From positions 806,001-870,000 of the forward strand of contig OZ260100.1 of the NCBI GenBank assembly GCA_965284565.1: 64,000 nt of DNA. Direction: 5' to 3'. The notes under the pieces are model-generated. The model saw only the letters and a program-made list of their open reading frames with translations. It ran no database searches and had not been told where the DNA came from. The DNA is from BRH-c54 sp965284565. GTDB lineage: Bacteria > Bacteroidota > Bacteroidia > Flavobacteriales_E > Vicingaceae. Made by a program: the position numbers and the translations under genes. This document shows positions 47,216-55,962 of this stretch, in pieces; the stretch's first letter is position 1; each line of letters begins with the position of its first letter.

Positions 47216-47851
47216 CTAAACACCGTTTTTGCTATTTTGTTCTTTTATTTCTTCTATTTCAAAATCAAAAACAATTTTGCTCATTCCTGTTTGATCTACC
47301 GAATCGAGAAGAATTCCTTCATCATTATAAAACTTCCAAATTCCAACCTTCTCCCCTTTACTCACTTTTCCGGATTCTTTTATTTGACCATTTTTATAAT
47401 ATCCAATCCATAAACTATCAATATAGTCTCCATTATTTATGAAAGATTTTATTTTTACCTCACCACTCTCATAATATTCAGTCGCCTCTTTTATTGTGCT
47501 ATTATTTAATGTTATAGCCATCCTTTTTAATTCCCCAGATTCATAATAACAATAAGTAGTATCAACTGATTTTCCATTCCTATATTTTTCAATCCACTTC
47601 TTATTACCATTTGAGTAATACCATTTAAAAACCCCATTTTCTTTCCCGTCTTTAAATTCTCCTACCATCTCAATAGTGCCATTATAGTTATATTGTTTAA
47701 GAATATAATTCAACGAATCTTTTTTCCCATTTTTAAATATCTTTTCTTGTTTAACCTTCCCATTTATATAAGTAGATGTAGTAATTCGTTCTTCAGCAGA
47801 TGAACAAGAATAAAGAAATAAAATTATTAATATAACTATGTTTATTTTCAT
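47216..47851 (-). CDS. YwqK/MORN-repeat lipoprotein
   Basis: The 211-residue lipoprotein (lipobox LYSCS, Cys16) has about six repeats of 20-24 residues with the core Y(Y/E)SGELK or YKNGQIKESGK, for example NGTIEMVGEFKDGKENGVFKWYYSNGNKKW and YESGEVKIKSFINNGDYID. These are MORN-like beta-hairpins of the YwqK type, often named as antitoxins from one B. subtilis case, but in Bacteroidota they are envelope proteins of unknown role. There is no partner toxin here. It lies between REP-like repeats and the GNAT gene within the beta-oxidation cluster and probably was inserted there. Confidence 0.85.
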   Translation of the reverse strand: MKINIVILIILFLYSCSSAEERITTSTYINGKVKQEKIFKNGKKDSLNYILKQYNYNGTIEMVGEFKDGKENGVFKWYYSNGNKKWIEKYRNGKSVDTTYCYYESGELKRMAITLNNSTIKEATEYYESGEVKIKSFINNGDYIDSLWIGYYKNGQIKESGKVSKGEKVGIWKFYNDEGILLDSVDQTGMSKIVFDFEIEEIKEQNSKNGV

Positions 47852-47896
47852 GTTAACACTTTCTTTGTTAATCTATTTTATTATTGCTCGATAAAA

Positions 47897-47965
47897 ATCC
47901 CCTGACCCTCTCAAGAGGGGAAGCCAACGCACATAGCCATTTTCCATCACACGTTGCCTTTTATC
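47897..47965. repeat. REP-like palindromic repeat, element 2
   Basis: The hairpin CCCTCT-CA-AGAGGGG (47906-47920) carries a downstream tail with CACGTTGCCTTTTATCC. It shares core and tail with element 1 in opposite orientation. It lies in the 182-bp gap between the YwqK-like gene and fadA, which otherwise holds no gene. Confidence 0.7.
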
Positions 47966-47997
47966 CATTTGTATATTTTTCATTTATTGCTTCAATT

Positions 47998-48026
47998 CCC
48001 CAACCCCTCCTTCGGAGGGGTTGGGG
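47998..48026. repeat. REP-like palindromic repeat, element 3 (strong hairpin after fadA)
   Basis: A perfect 13-bp GC-rich stem CCCCAACCCCTCC, loop TTC, and complement lies 8 bp after the fadA stop. Its base composition is far from the surrounding AT-rich DNA. It can act as a transcription-processing or termination hairpin for fadN-fadA. Confidence 0.75.
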
Positions 48027-48033
48027 AGGCTTC

Positions 48034-49209
48034 TTACAACATCTCATAAATCCCTGCTGCTCCTTGTCCTGTTCCTACACACATGGTTACCATACCGTAT
48101 TTTTGTTTTCTTCTTTTTAATTCATTAAACATTTGCACCGACAATTTAGCTCCTGTACATGCTAATGGGTGTCCTAAAGCGATAGCTCCTCCATTCACAT
48201 TTACTTTATTTGTATCTAAATCCAATCCTTTTATAACCGCTAACGATTGTGATGCAAAAGCCTCATTCAACTCAAATAAATCAATATCTTCTTGTTTCAT
48301 TCCTGCATGTTTTAATGCTGCTGGAATAGCTGTTAGCGGACCAACACCCATAATTCTTGGCTCTAAACCTACAACCTGATAAGAAACTAAGCGAGCAATC
48401 GGCTCTATGTTTAATTCTTTTACCATTCTTTCTGACATTACCATTACAAAAGCAGCTCCATCAGATGTTTGTGATGAGTTTCCTGCTGTAACACTTCCGC
48501 CTTGAGCAAAAACAGGTTTTAAATTAGCTAAAGCTTCTACTGTTGTTCCTCTTCTTGGTCCTTCATCAGTATCCACCGTATATTTTTTAGTTTGACGTTG
48601 GTTATTTTCATCCACAAAAATTTCTTCTACTTCAATGGGAACAATATCCTCTTTAAACAAACCTGTATCTATAGCATTTAATGCTCTTCTATGCGATTCG
48701 TAAGCAAAAGCATCTTGTTCTTCTCGAGATATTTTAAAATCCTTAGCCACCGCTTCTGCAGTTAAACCCATACCCCAATAATAATCAGGATTAGATTGAG
48801 CATATTTTGCATTTGGAACTATTCTCCAACCTCCAAAAGGTATTGGACTCATCGTCTCTACTCCACCAGCAATAATACAATCTGCCATACCCGCATTAAT
48901 TTGTGCTGAAGCTATTGCTATAGTTTGTATTCCTGATGAACAGTATCGATTTACTGTCATTCCTGGAACTTTAACAGAGTCTAAACCCATCATGGAAATC
49001 ATTCTGCCAATGTTCAAGCCTTGCTCGGCTTCAGGAGTGGCATTGCCCACTATTACATCATTAATACGTTCTTTATCTAATTGTGGAAAATCTTCCATTA
49101 ATCTTTTAATCACAGCTGCACTTAAATCATCCGGTCTTGTAAATCTGAATAATCCTCTTGGTGCTTTACCTACTGCTGTTCTGTAACCTGCTACTATATA
49201 TGCGTTCAT
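48034..49209 (-). CDS. fadA: Acetyl-CoA acyltransferase (thiolase)
   Basis: This thiolase makes the last step of beta-oxidation, 3-ketoacyl-CoA plus CoA to acetyl-CoA and a shortened acyl-CoA. It has 391 residues. The nucleophile Cys90 is in NRYCSSGIQTIA, the His is in GGAIALGHPLACTGAK, and the second Cys is in TMCVGTGQGAAGIYE. The fold is complete, with a normal start (AYIVAGYRTAVGKAPRG). It starts 39 bp after the fadN stop, and the two subunits form the usual trifunctional pair. It is followed by REP-like repeats rather than directly by fadE. Confidence 0.94.
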   Translation of the reverse strand: MNAYIVAGYRTAVGKAPRGLFRFTRPDDLSAAVIKRLMEDFPQLDKERINDVIVGNATPEAEQGLNIGRMISMMGLDSVKVPGMTVNRYCSSGIQTIAIASAQINAGMADCIIAGGVETMSPIPFGGWRIVPNAKYAQSNPDYYWGMGLTAEAVAKDFKISREEQDAFAYESHRRALNAIDTGLFKEDIVPIEVEEIFVDENNQRQTKKYTVDTDEGPRRGTTVEALANLKPVFAQGGSVTAGNSSQTSDGAAFVMVMSERMVKELNIEPIARLVSYQVVGLEPRIMGVGPLTAIPAALKHAGMKQEDIDLFELNEAFASQSLAVIKGLDLDTNKVNVNGGAIALGHPLACTGAKLSVQMFNELKRRKQKYGMVTMCVGTGQGAAGIYEML

Positions 49210-49248
49210 AATCTTCTTAATTGATAATTAATAATTAGAAATTGATAA

Positions 49249-51624
49249 TTAGTTACGAAGTACCTTACCTGTGGTAATTATACTTTGTAATCGTTCTAAG
49301 GTTTTTCGCTGCTGACATAATTCCAAAAAGGCTTTGCGTTCCATATCTAATAAATATTGCTCGTTTACTTCTGTTGGTTGAGATAAATTTCCTCCACAGA
49401 GTACATAACCTAATTTTTCTGAAATTAATTGATCGTGTTCCGAGATGTAGTTACCAGACTTCATAGAATTAGCTCCCACATAAACAATTCCCAATCCTTC
49501 ATTACCTAAAACTTTAATATCATTTCGTTGAAGCGGTTTCGTATATCCTTTCTCAGCCAAATTAAGAGCTGCTTGTTTGGCATAACTCAGTTGGTGTTTT
49601 CTGCTTACTATCCATTCATCGGTGCCTTTTCTTAAATACCCTAATTCAAAAGCTTCTTGAGCAGACGTACCTACTTTTGCTTGTCCAACAGTTAAAAATC
49701 GGTTTCTTAATACGTTTAATCGTATTCCATCACCATATTCATCTGAAGCTCTTAAGGCAAATTCTTTTGTTCCACCACCTCCAGGAATCACACCAACACC
49801 AAACTCAACTAGTCCCATATAAGTTTCTGCATGGGCGACAACTTTATCGGCATGCATACTCATTTCACAACCTCCTCCTAAGGCTAAATTGTGTGGTGCA
49901 ACAATTACCGGAACTGATGAGTAACGAACTTTCATCATCGTATCTTGAAAGGCTTTAATAGCAAAATTTAACTCATCGTATTCTTGTTCGGCTGCCATCA
50001 TAAAAATCATTCCTACATTGGCTCCTGCCGAAAAATTATCTCCATCATTATAAATTACTAATCCTTTATATTTCTCTTCTGCTAAATCTATGGCTTTGTT
50101 AATGCCTTCTATTACTTCAGCTCCTATAGTATTCATTTTGGTATGAAATTCCAAATTAATGATTCCATCTCCTAAATCAATTATAGTTGCTCCTGCATTT
50201 TTCCAAATGGTATTTTCTTCTCTTAATGTTTCTAATGACAATACTTCATCAGAACCTGGAACCATTTGGTAACTTTTAGAGTTTATATCGTAATAATATT
50301 TAGCTCCTTTTTCTACTTTATAGAAAGATTTAATTCCTGCTGCCAACATTTCTTTTACCCATGAGTTTGGTGTAATACCCATTTTTTCCATTTCCTCAAC
50401 AGCTTTTTCTACTCCAACAGCGTCCCAATTAGCAAAAGGTCCTAAACTCCATCCAAAACCAGCACAAAGAGCATCATCTATCTTATAAATGGCATCGGTA
50501 ATTTCAGGAATTCTATTAGAAACGTAAGCAAATAAGCCAAAGAAAGATTTTCTATAAAACTCACCTGCTTTGTCTTGTCCGTTGATAAGCACTTTCATTC
50601 TATCCTTTAAATCATCAATGGTTTTAGTCATCTCCAGTGTAGCAAATTTTACTTTTTGAGATGGAGCATATTCAAGTGTAGAAAGATTTAATGCATGAAT
50701 TTCACTTTTTCCTTCATCTGTTTTAACTTTTTTATAAAATCCTTGTTTTGTTTTAGATCCGAGCCAATTATTTTCTACCATTTTGTTAATGTAACTCGGT
50801 ATTTCAAAAGTGGCATTGGCTTCATCATTCGGACAATTATCTTTAACTCCATTGGCAACATGAACTAAGGTATCTAAACCAACCACATCGCAAGTTCTAA
50901 AAGTTGCAGATTTTGGTCTACCAATAACTGGACCTGTCAATTTATCTACTTCTTCTACTGTTAATCCCATTTCGGTAACAGTATGAAATAAAGACATGAT
51001 GGAATAAACGCCAATTCTATTAGCAATAAAAGCTGGCGTATCTTTACAAACTACTGTAGTTTTTCCCAAAAATCGCTGTCCATAATCTTCTAAAAAAGCC
51101 ATTACTTCAGGCGAAGTTTTTGGCGAAGGAATTAATTCCAACAATTTTAAATAACGTGGAGGGTTGAAAAAGTGTGTCCCACAAAAATGTTGTTGAAAAT
51201 CTTCACTACGTCCATCTAACATTAAGTGTATTGGAATACCTGATGTATTGGTTGTAATAAGCGTTCCAGGCTTTCTATATTTTTCTACATTTTCAAACAC
51301 TTGTTTTTTGATGTCTAATCGCTCAATAACTACTTCAATTATCCAATCGCAATTAGCAATTTTAGCCATATCATCATCCATATTACCCGTAGTAATTCTA
51401 TTGACGTATGATTTACTATATATAGGCGATGGATTAGATTTTAGTGCAAACTGCAAAGCATCGTTCACAATTTTGTTACGAGCTGCTTTATCAGAAGATT
51501 CGGCTGCTTCTTTTGGAACAATATCTAATAACAACACTTCCACACCAATGTTGGCAAAATGACAAGCAATTCTAGAGCCCATTACTCCTGAACCCAAGAC
51601 TGCTACTTTGTTAATTTTTCTCAT
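49249..51624 (-). CDS. fadN: 3-hydroxyacyl-CoA dehydrogenase / enoyl-CoA hydratase, FadN type
   Basis: This bifunctional beta-oxidation protein has 791 residues with the dehydrogenase first and the hydratase second, the FadN order (FadB of E. coli has the reverse). The NAD-binding motif GSGVMGSRIACHFAN is at residues 11-25. Dehydrogenase landmarks are IIEVVIERLDIKKQ, NTSGIPIH, GTHFFNPPRYLKLLELI and NRIGVYSI. The hydratase-like part (about 500-720) has NLEFHTKMNTIGAEV, NFSAGANVGMIF, APHNLALGGGCEMSMH and ELGVGVIPGGGGTKE-like segments, with the oxyanion-hole glycines. It is 70 bp after the MarR gene and 39 bp before fadA. Confidence 0.94.
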   Translation of the reverse strand: MRKINKVAVLGSGVMGSRIACHFANIGVEVLLLDIVPKEAAESSDKAARNKIVNDALQFALKSNPSPIYSKSYVNRITTGNMDDDMAKIANCDWIIEVVIERLDIKKQVFENVEKYRKPGTLITTNTSGIPIHLMLDGRSEDFQQHFCGTHFFNPPRYLKLLELIPSPKTSPEVMAFLEDYGQRFLGKTTVVCKDTPAFIANRIGVYSIMSLFHTVTEMGLTVEEVDKLTGPVIGRPKSATFRTCDVVGLDTLVHVANGVKDNCPNDEANATFEIPSYINKMVENNWLGSKTKQGFYKKVKTDEGKSEIHALNLSTLEYAPSQKVKFATLEMTKTIDDLKDRMKVLINGQDKAGEFYRKSFFGLFAYVSNRIPEITDAIYKIDDALCAGFGWSLGPFANWDAVGVEKAVEEMEKMGITPNSWVKEMLAAGIKSFYKVEKGAKYYYDINSKSYQMVPGSDEVLSLETLREENTIWKNAGATIIDLGDGIINLEFHTKMNTIGAEVIEGINKAIDLAEEKYKGLVIYNDGDNFSAGANVGMIFMMAAEQEYDELNFAIKAFQDTMMKVRYSSVPVIVAPHNLALGGGCEMSMHADKVVAHAETYMGLVEFGVGVIPGGGGTKEFALRASDEYGDGIRLNVLRNRFLTVGQAKVGTSAQEAFELGYLRKGTDEWIVSRKHQLSYAKQAALNLAEKGYTKPLQRNDIKVLGNEGLGIVYVGANSMKSGNYISEHDQLISEKLGYVLCGGNLSQPTEVNEQYLLDMERKAFLELCQQRKTLERLQSIITTGKVLRN

Positions 51625-51694
51625 ATTTTATTAGTTTATAAGATTAGAATTAATGAGCTTTAATAGTTAATTCTCAAGCCTTCTATTCTCACAT

Positions 51695-52132
51695 TTACAA
51701 ATTTTCGTTTTTATACTTATCTACTGTTTTATTTATTGACCCTATTACTTCAAAGAAAACCGATAATTTCTCTATTGGTATTTCTTCTACAATTAATTTA
51801 TTAAATCCTGACACTACTTTTTTGGCTATTTTTCTTTTCTCAACTCCTTCTGGCGTCAGAAATATTAGCACTTTACGCTTATCAACTTCATCACTCTTTC
51901 TATAAATTAAGCCTTTTGTTTCTAAATTTTTTAAAATCCTACTCAAACTAGTTGCTTCCATTCCCAATAAAGGAGCAATGGTAGTTGAAGGCGTTCCCTC
52001 TTTAGCAATACTCAACAAAACAAAGCCTGTTGCTTGTGTAGTATCATATTTTGCCGCAATTTGATTGTACATTTTAAATACAGCATGCCATGTGGCTTTA
52101 ATCTGATAATCTACTGTTTCGCTTCGTTTCAT
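51695..52132 (-). CDS. MarR-family regulator of the beta-oxidation cluster
   Basis: The 145-residue winged-helix regulator has the MarR core at about residues 35-110: GFVLLSIAKEGTPSTTIAPLLGMEATSLSRILKNLETKGLIYRK followed by the wing DEVDKRKVLIFLTPEG. It probably binds a fatty acid or acyl-CoA and represses or activates the fadNAE cluster downstream, as MarR/FadR proteins do elsewhere. Its promoter carries a TATGCATA palindrome at the predicted transcript start (52143-52150), which fits autoregulation. It is 70 bp upstream of fadN. Confidence 0.88.
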   Translation of the reverse strand: MKRSETVDYQIKATWHAVFKMYNQIAAKYDTTQATGFVLLSIAKEGTPSTTIAPLLGMEATSLSRILKNLETKGLIYRKSDEVDKRKVLIFLTPEGVEKRKIAKKVVSGFNKLIVEEIPIEKLSVFFEVIGSINKTVDKYKNENL

Positions 52133-52142
52133 TTTTATTATG

Positions 52143-52181
52143 TATGCATAGCAAATTTATTAAAAATAGATTAAGAAACAA
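52143..52181 (-). promoter_or_regulatory. Promoter and possible operator of the MarR gene
   Basis: On the minus strand TTG (52179-52181), a 19-bp spacer and TAAATTTG (52152-52159) form a good promoter. The palindrome TATGCATA (52143-52150) sits at the expected transcript start, 11 bp before the ATG, where a bound MarR dimer would block initiation. Confidence 0.55.
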
Positions 52182-52220
52182 GTTTTTAAGTAATTTTATT
52201 TTATAAAAAAGTATAAACCA

Positions 52221-52256
52221 AAAAAGGGTGATGAATTTAAATTCATCACCCTTTTT
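52221..52256 (-). terminator. Rho-independent terminator of the propeller operon
   Basis: A perfect 36-base palindrome (18-bp arms, AAAAAGGGTGATGAATTT and complement) ends in a T-run on both strands. It lies 21 bp after the stop of the PQQ-type propeller gene and isolates the MarR promoter from upstream transcription. Confidence 0.9.
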
Positions 52257-52277
52257 AAAGGTTAGAAAAATATTTTT

Positions 52278-53969
52278 TTATTTGGCAGTTAATTTAGTTA
52301 CATCTTTCTTTTCATAAACATAAACATAATTTCCATCTTCTGTTAATGAAATTTCAGAACCATTTTTAGCTTTAAATTGTTTAAAAGAACAATCTTTTAA
52401 ATCAAAACAAGCAATATCAGCTCTATTTGTTTTCATGATTAAAAAATCTCCTTCATACGCTTCTAAAAATGATTTTTTATATTTATTGCTTGCTACCAAT
52501 TTCCCATCACTAATATTGTGTGTCGAAACTCCTTTTGTAGCAATAACTACTACTTTGTCTTTATAAACTTCTAGTTTTTCTCCGATACCAATTCCATCTT
52601 CTTTCAATGGTATTTCATAGTTTACATTTCCATCAGCCATTTTAATAGAATAAAGTACTTTTCCGCTAGAAACAATAATGTTATCACCACTTACAAAAGA
52701 GTTAGAAACACCTTTTTTAAAGCGCTCTGTTGTCCATGCTAAAGAGCCGTCTGTTGTATTAAAAGCTTGCATTCCCCAAGGCTTTACATTTGGATACCAA
52801 ACTCGACTTTCTCTCTCCCATGAAACAGAACCATCTTTATTTTGAACTCTTTTTTCAATATAAGCTTGGGCTTCCACAACACCACCTATTTGAATAAAAA
52901 CTTTATCTCCTGAAACTCCCATTGAAGGAATAGCTCTTGCTCCTTTAATTTCTGCTGATGTCCATAATAGTTTTCCGGTATTTTTATCATATTTTTTTAC
53001 ATATTGAGATTTTTTGCTCGACATATCTAACACATAAACATCATCACCAATAAATACAGGTTCTGCAACTGCTCCATAAACACCAAACTTTTTAGAACCT
53101 TGAGGCTCTCCAACCATTTTATCTGCTGTATAATCAAAAGCAGCCGACCAAAGTTTAGCTCCTGTCTTTAAATCATAATTTTGAATACCATTTAACCTAA
53201 GTACTACTATATCTCCTTTTACATCCAAATCAAATAAAAACTCTTTGGTAATTACTTTTCTTTCTGCTCTACCTACATAGTTTTGTTCCCAAACTATTTC
53301 TCCATTTTTCAAGTTAATTTTTGTGATTTGATTTTTAAACCCTGTGAATAAAGCTCCCAACCCTCCTGGAACAAAGTTTACCGCAATCAAATGACCATCA
53401 ATGTAAACATATTGACCAACAACTCCTTTAAATTTTTCGGTACTCCAAACTTCTTCTCCTGTTCTAGCTTTAACAAAAACCATTTCTTTTTTTAACGTTA
53501 CCAAAAACCCTTCTTCTTCAGGCACATCTAAAAACAACTCTGCAAACGAAGTAGTTTCATTTTGACTTCCAGCAAAGACACTTCCAAAACTTTCTGACAA
53601 TTGAAAACGCTCTGAAGACCACAATACCTCAGCAGATTTCATGTCTATACAAACTACCTGATCTTTACCCATTTTCTTATCGAAAAAGATAAAGGCATTT
53701 GATTCCCACAATGGAATAATTTCATCTATTTTTCTAAGTTGTGGAGCAATGTCTTTAAATTTTTTCTCATAAATTACTTTTCCGCTTTTATTATCGAAAA
53801 GAGTAATTTCCTTGTCTGATGCAGCATAACTATACCCACGAGACTCACTACCAGTTCCGAAACTTTGAATTTGATGTCCTAATCTAGATTCCCAAACTGG
53901 TGCCATGTCGTCTTGAGCAAAGGCACAAACGCCTGCAAGCATAAATGCTGATAAAATGTACTTTTTCAT
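52278..53969 (-). CDS. Exported PQQ-like beta-propeller protein
   Basis: The 563-residue protein has a signal peptide (MKKYILSAFMLAGVCAFAQ). It has about eight repeats of the PQQ type, each with a W-containing strand and a GxxLW or GxxVW motif (for example KSAEVLWSS, RTGEEVWSTEKF, KNGEIVWEQNY, KTGAKLWSAAF, NTGKLLWTSAE). Such propellers lacking enzyme residues commonly act in protein-protein or envelope binding, as in BamB; here there is no lipobox and no PQQ ligand set visible. It is last in a three-gene minus-strand operon with a TonB-C-like protein and a WD40-like propeller, 15 bp apart. Function is unknown. Confidence 0.85.
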   Translation of the reverse strand: MKKYILSAFMLAGVCAFAQDDMAPVWESRLGHQIQSFGTGSESRGYSYAASDKEITLFDNKSGKVIYEKKFKDIAPQLRKIDEIIPLWESNAFIFFDKKMGKDQVVCIDMKSAEVLWSSERFQLSESFGSVFAGSQNETTSFAELFLDVPEEEGFLVTLKKEMVFVKARTGEEVWSTEKFKGVVGQYVYIDGHLIAVNFVPGGLGALFTGFKNQITKINLKNGEIVWEQNYVGRAERKVITKEFLFDLDVKGDIVVLRLNGIQNYDLKTGAKLWSAAFDYTADKMVGEPQGSKKFGVYGAVAEPVFIGDDVYVLDMSSKKSQYVKKYDKNTGKLLWTSAEIKGARAIPSMGVSGDKVFIQIGGVVEAQAYIEKRVQNKDGSVSWERESRVWYPNVKPWGMQAFNTTDGSLAWTTERFKKGVSNSFVSGDNIIVSSGKVLYSIKMADGNVNYEIPLKEDGIGIGEKLEVYKDKVVVIATKGVSTHNISDGKLVASNKYKKSFLEAYEGDFLIMKTNRADIACFDLKDCSFKQFKAKNGSEISLTEDGNYVYVYEKKDVTKLTAK

Positions 53970-53984
53970 AATTATTGATTTAGT

Positions 53985-54359
53985 TTAAAATTGAAATTTA
54001 TAATTGATTTTATATCTTTTTCCTTTTTGCATTTTGAAGTCTAACCTCATTTTCATTACTGCATCTTTTACCAAATTTTGAAATGCTAATGAACCGCCAT
54101 CTCTATCAGCCACAAATACTGAAACAACCTCTCCTCTTCCTTTTATAGTTACATCAAACTCATAAGCTCCTGTAATTTGATGTTTTTCTGCAAGCTTAAA
54201 TAGCTCTCCTTCTTTAAGTGAATATTCAAAATATTGTACCGCTGCTGTAGTAATCTCATCAGGGTCGCTTAATGAAACATTCTTTTGTGCAAATGACTGT
54301 TTGCTTACACCCATCATTAACAACACTATTATTACTATTGATTTTATTGTGGTTTCCAT
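53985..54359 (-). CDS. Small exported protein, TonB C-terminal-like
   Basis: The 124-residue protein has an N-terminal signal segment (about residues 1-24, ending SFAQ). A domain follows (about 60-124) whose pattern HQITGAYEFDVTIKGRGEVVSVFVADRDGG then KMRLDFKMQKGKRYKINYKFQF recalls the TonB C-terminal fold (G-x-V strand, dG-turn, final FxF strand). It lacks the long Pro-rich TonB spacer. It overlaps the upstream propeller gene by 16 bases and precedes the second propeller gene by 15 bp, so all three probably act together in the periplasm. The family call is tentative. Confidence 0.6.
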   Translation of the reverse strand: METTIKSIVIIVLLMMGVSKQSFAQKNVSLSDPDEITTAAVQYFEYSLKEGELFKLAEKHQITGAYEFDVTIKGRGEVVSVFVADRDGGSLAFQNLVKDAVMKMRLDFKMQKGKRYKINYKFQF

Positions 54360-55489
54360 AATAAAGTTTGATTTCCGCTTACCATTAAAATATTACCATC
54401 GGGAAGAAAAACAAAGCTTGCTCTGTTATCTCCCATCATTTTCTTTTTAAAAGCATCACTCAATCGCTGACGCATATTAAATCGATAAAGTAATCTTCCA
54501 TTTAGGTTGTTATAAACCCTTAATTCGGGAAAGCCATCTGTTGACATAACACCAAACAGAGCTCCGCTTTCATTTTCAGTAAAATCGGGTTCAAAAGTGG
54601 CTAAAGTCATGAAAGAAATTCTTGTTGGCTCTCCATCAGGCATTTGAATAGCATAAATATACCCTTGTCTTCCCGCTGATGCTGTTTGCATCTTAGCATG
54701 AGGAATAGAGTAGTTGTACAATAATTTTCCGTCTTTCGAAAATTGAAGTCGATAAACAATGTCGTACAATTCATTAACAGTTTTAATTTTTTGCAACGTT
54801 TTAGCATCATACAGGCTTATCATTTCTCTATATTTTAAAGCTGGTTTTATTGCTTTTTTGGCTTTTTTATCATTTCTAATGGTAGGTGCATTTTTTACTT
54901 GCTCTAAAGTAGGTCGGTGCGAAATGGCTATGATTTTTTCATCAGGGCTAATAGCTACTGAATGAGTAGCATTGTTAACAGTAAAGCTATTGCGTTTTTT
55001 GCCCGAAGGTAGCTCGTGTAGAGAAACTTCATTTCCACTTAACACAATGTAAAACGATTCACTATTCGCAATTTGAACAGCATGGGCTTTATTTATTTTT
55101 TGTACAATCTCGCCCGTTGCTGCATTAACAATTTCAAAAGCAAGTTCTCTTTTCTTGTTTGGAGCAAAATTTACTACAGAAGTTTGTTCTAACAATAAGT
55201 ATGTTCCTTTAGAAGAATAGTAAACCTTTGCTCCTGCAAACCAATCTCCTACTTCAAATTGTTTAATAATTACATCTTTTTCCCAATCATATATAAATAA
55301 CGGATGCCCTTGAGATCCTGCAACTGCAATAGTTTTTCCATCAGGAGAAAGAGCCATACCCGAACGATAGCTTTTATCGCCAGCCATGTGAAAATCTTTA
55401 TACTCTTCGTTGGCATTAGTTTGTGCTACAGACCAATTTATAAGCAAAGAAAATAAGCCAAAAAATAAAATATGTTGCTTTAAAATCAT
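54344..55489 (-). CDS. Exported WD40-like beta-propeller protein
   Basis: The 381-residue protein starts at the ATG at 55489; the TTG one codon before is less likely. It has a signal peptide (MILKQHILFFGLFSLLINWSVAQ) and several WD40-like blades. Examples are YRSGMALSPDGKTIAVAGSQGHPLFIYDWEKD, HSVAISPDEKIIAISHRP and RASFVFLPDGNILMVSGNQTLLWK, each with the S-P-D-G turn. It has no catalytic motif. It heads the three-gene operon 52278-55489. The downstream propeller is of another type, so the pair may form parts of one envelope complex. Confidence 0.82.
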   Translation of the reverse strand: MILKQHILFFGLFSLLINWSVAQTNANEEYKDFHMAGDKSYRSGMALSPDGKTIAVAGSQGHPLFIYDWEKDVIIKQFEVGDWFAGAKVYYSSKGTYLLLEQTSVVNFAPNKKRELAFEIVNAATGEIVQKINKAHAVQIANSESFYIVLSGNEVSLHELPSGKKRNSFTVNNATHSVAISPDEKIIAISHRPTLEQVKNAPTIRNDKKAKKAIKPALKYREMISLYDAKTLQKIKTVNELYDIVYRLQFSKDGKLLYNYSIPHAKMQTASAGRQGYIYAIQMPDGEPTRISFMTLATFEPDFTENESGALFGVMSTDGFPELRVYNNLNGRLLYRFNMRQRLSDAFKKKMMGDNRASFVFLPDGNILMVSGNQTLLWKPQ

Positions 55490-55638
55490 CAAATGCTTTT
55501 TATCAGTTAATTTCTGACAACAAAAATGTGATTATCAATAGCTTTAGACAATACGACAAATGACGTATATTCGAAATTTATTATTTGATATCGATTCTTA
55601 AGTAGAAGAATACTCGCTTAAAAATTTAGCAAAAGTTG

Positions 55639-55668
55639 TTTGATATTAAAAATTGATGAGTAATTTCG
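55639..55668 (+). promoter_or_regulatory. Promoter of tRNA-Leu
   Basis: TTTG (55639-55642), an 18-bp spacer and TAATTTCG (55661-55668, one base from TAnnTTTG) lie about 30 bp before the tRNA, the expected distance for a short 5' leader removed by RNase P. Confidence 0.55.
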
Positions 55669-55697
55669 CAATCCTGTTCTTATTTGTTGAACATTAT

Positions 55698-55777
55698 GCC
55701 TGAGTGGCGGAATTGGTAGACGCGCACGACTCAAACTCGTGTTCTTCGGAGTGTGGGTTCGATTCCCACCTCAGGTA
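55698..55777 (+). tRNA. tRNA-Leu (anticodon CAA)
   Basis: The sequence folds as a class II tRNA. The acceptor stem is GCCTGAG with CTCAGGT (one G-U), the D-arm is GGCGGAATTGGTAGACGC, the anticodon arm is CACGA-CTCAAAC-TCGTG with anticodon CAA, there is a short variable arm TTCTTCGGAGT, and the T-arm is GTGGG-TTCGATT-CCCAC. The discriminator base is A; CCA is not encoded. The CAA anticodon reads UUG leucine codons. The genes that follow it are accessory in type, so the tRNA could mark an integration site. Confidence 0.96.
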
Positions 55778-55856
55778 CAAAAAAACCTCTGAAGTACTTG
55801 GGAATTATGTACTTTAATCAGGTAGCTTAAATTACACAATTCTTTTAGAGAAATTA

Positions 55857-55898
55857 AAATAAAGAGAGAGTCAATTTCTTGGCTCTCTCTTTATTTTT
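55857..55898 (+). terminator. Terminator downstream of tRNA-Leu
   Basis: AAAATAAAGAGAGAG and its complement form a stem of about 17 bp with an 8-base loop followed by T-rich sequence. It ends transcription from the tRNA and shields the gene at 55963. Confidence 0.82.
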
Positions 55899-55962
55899 AA
55901 TATTGGCTTGATTTTAATTTTTCATTTATCTATATTATATTTTGAAGATAATATAGATTAAA

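Noticed and set aside
47884..48120. Open plus-strand frame of 78 codons between the YwqK-like gene and fadA.
   Set aside because: It runs through two REP-like repeats and into fadA antisense, has no promoter, and its composition is that of translated repeat.
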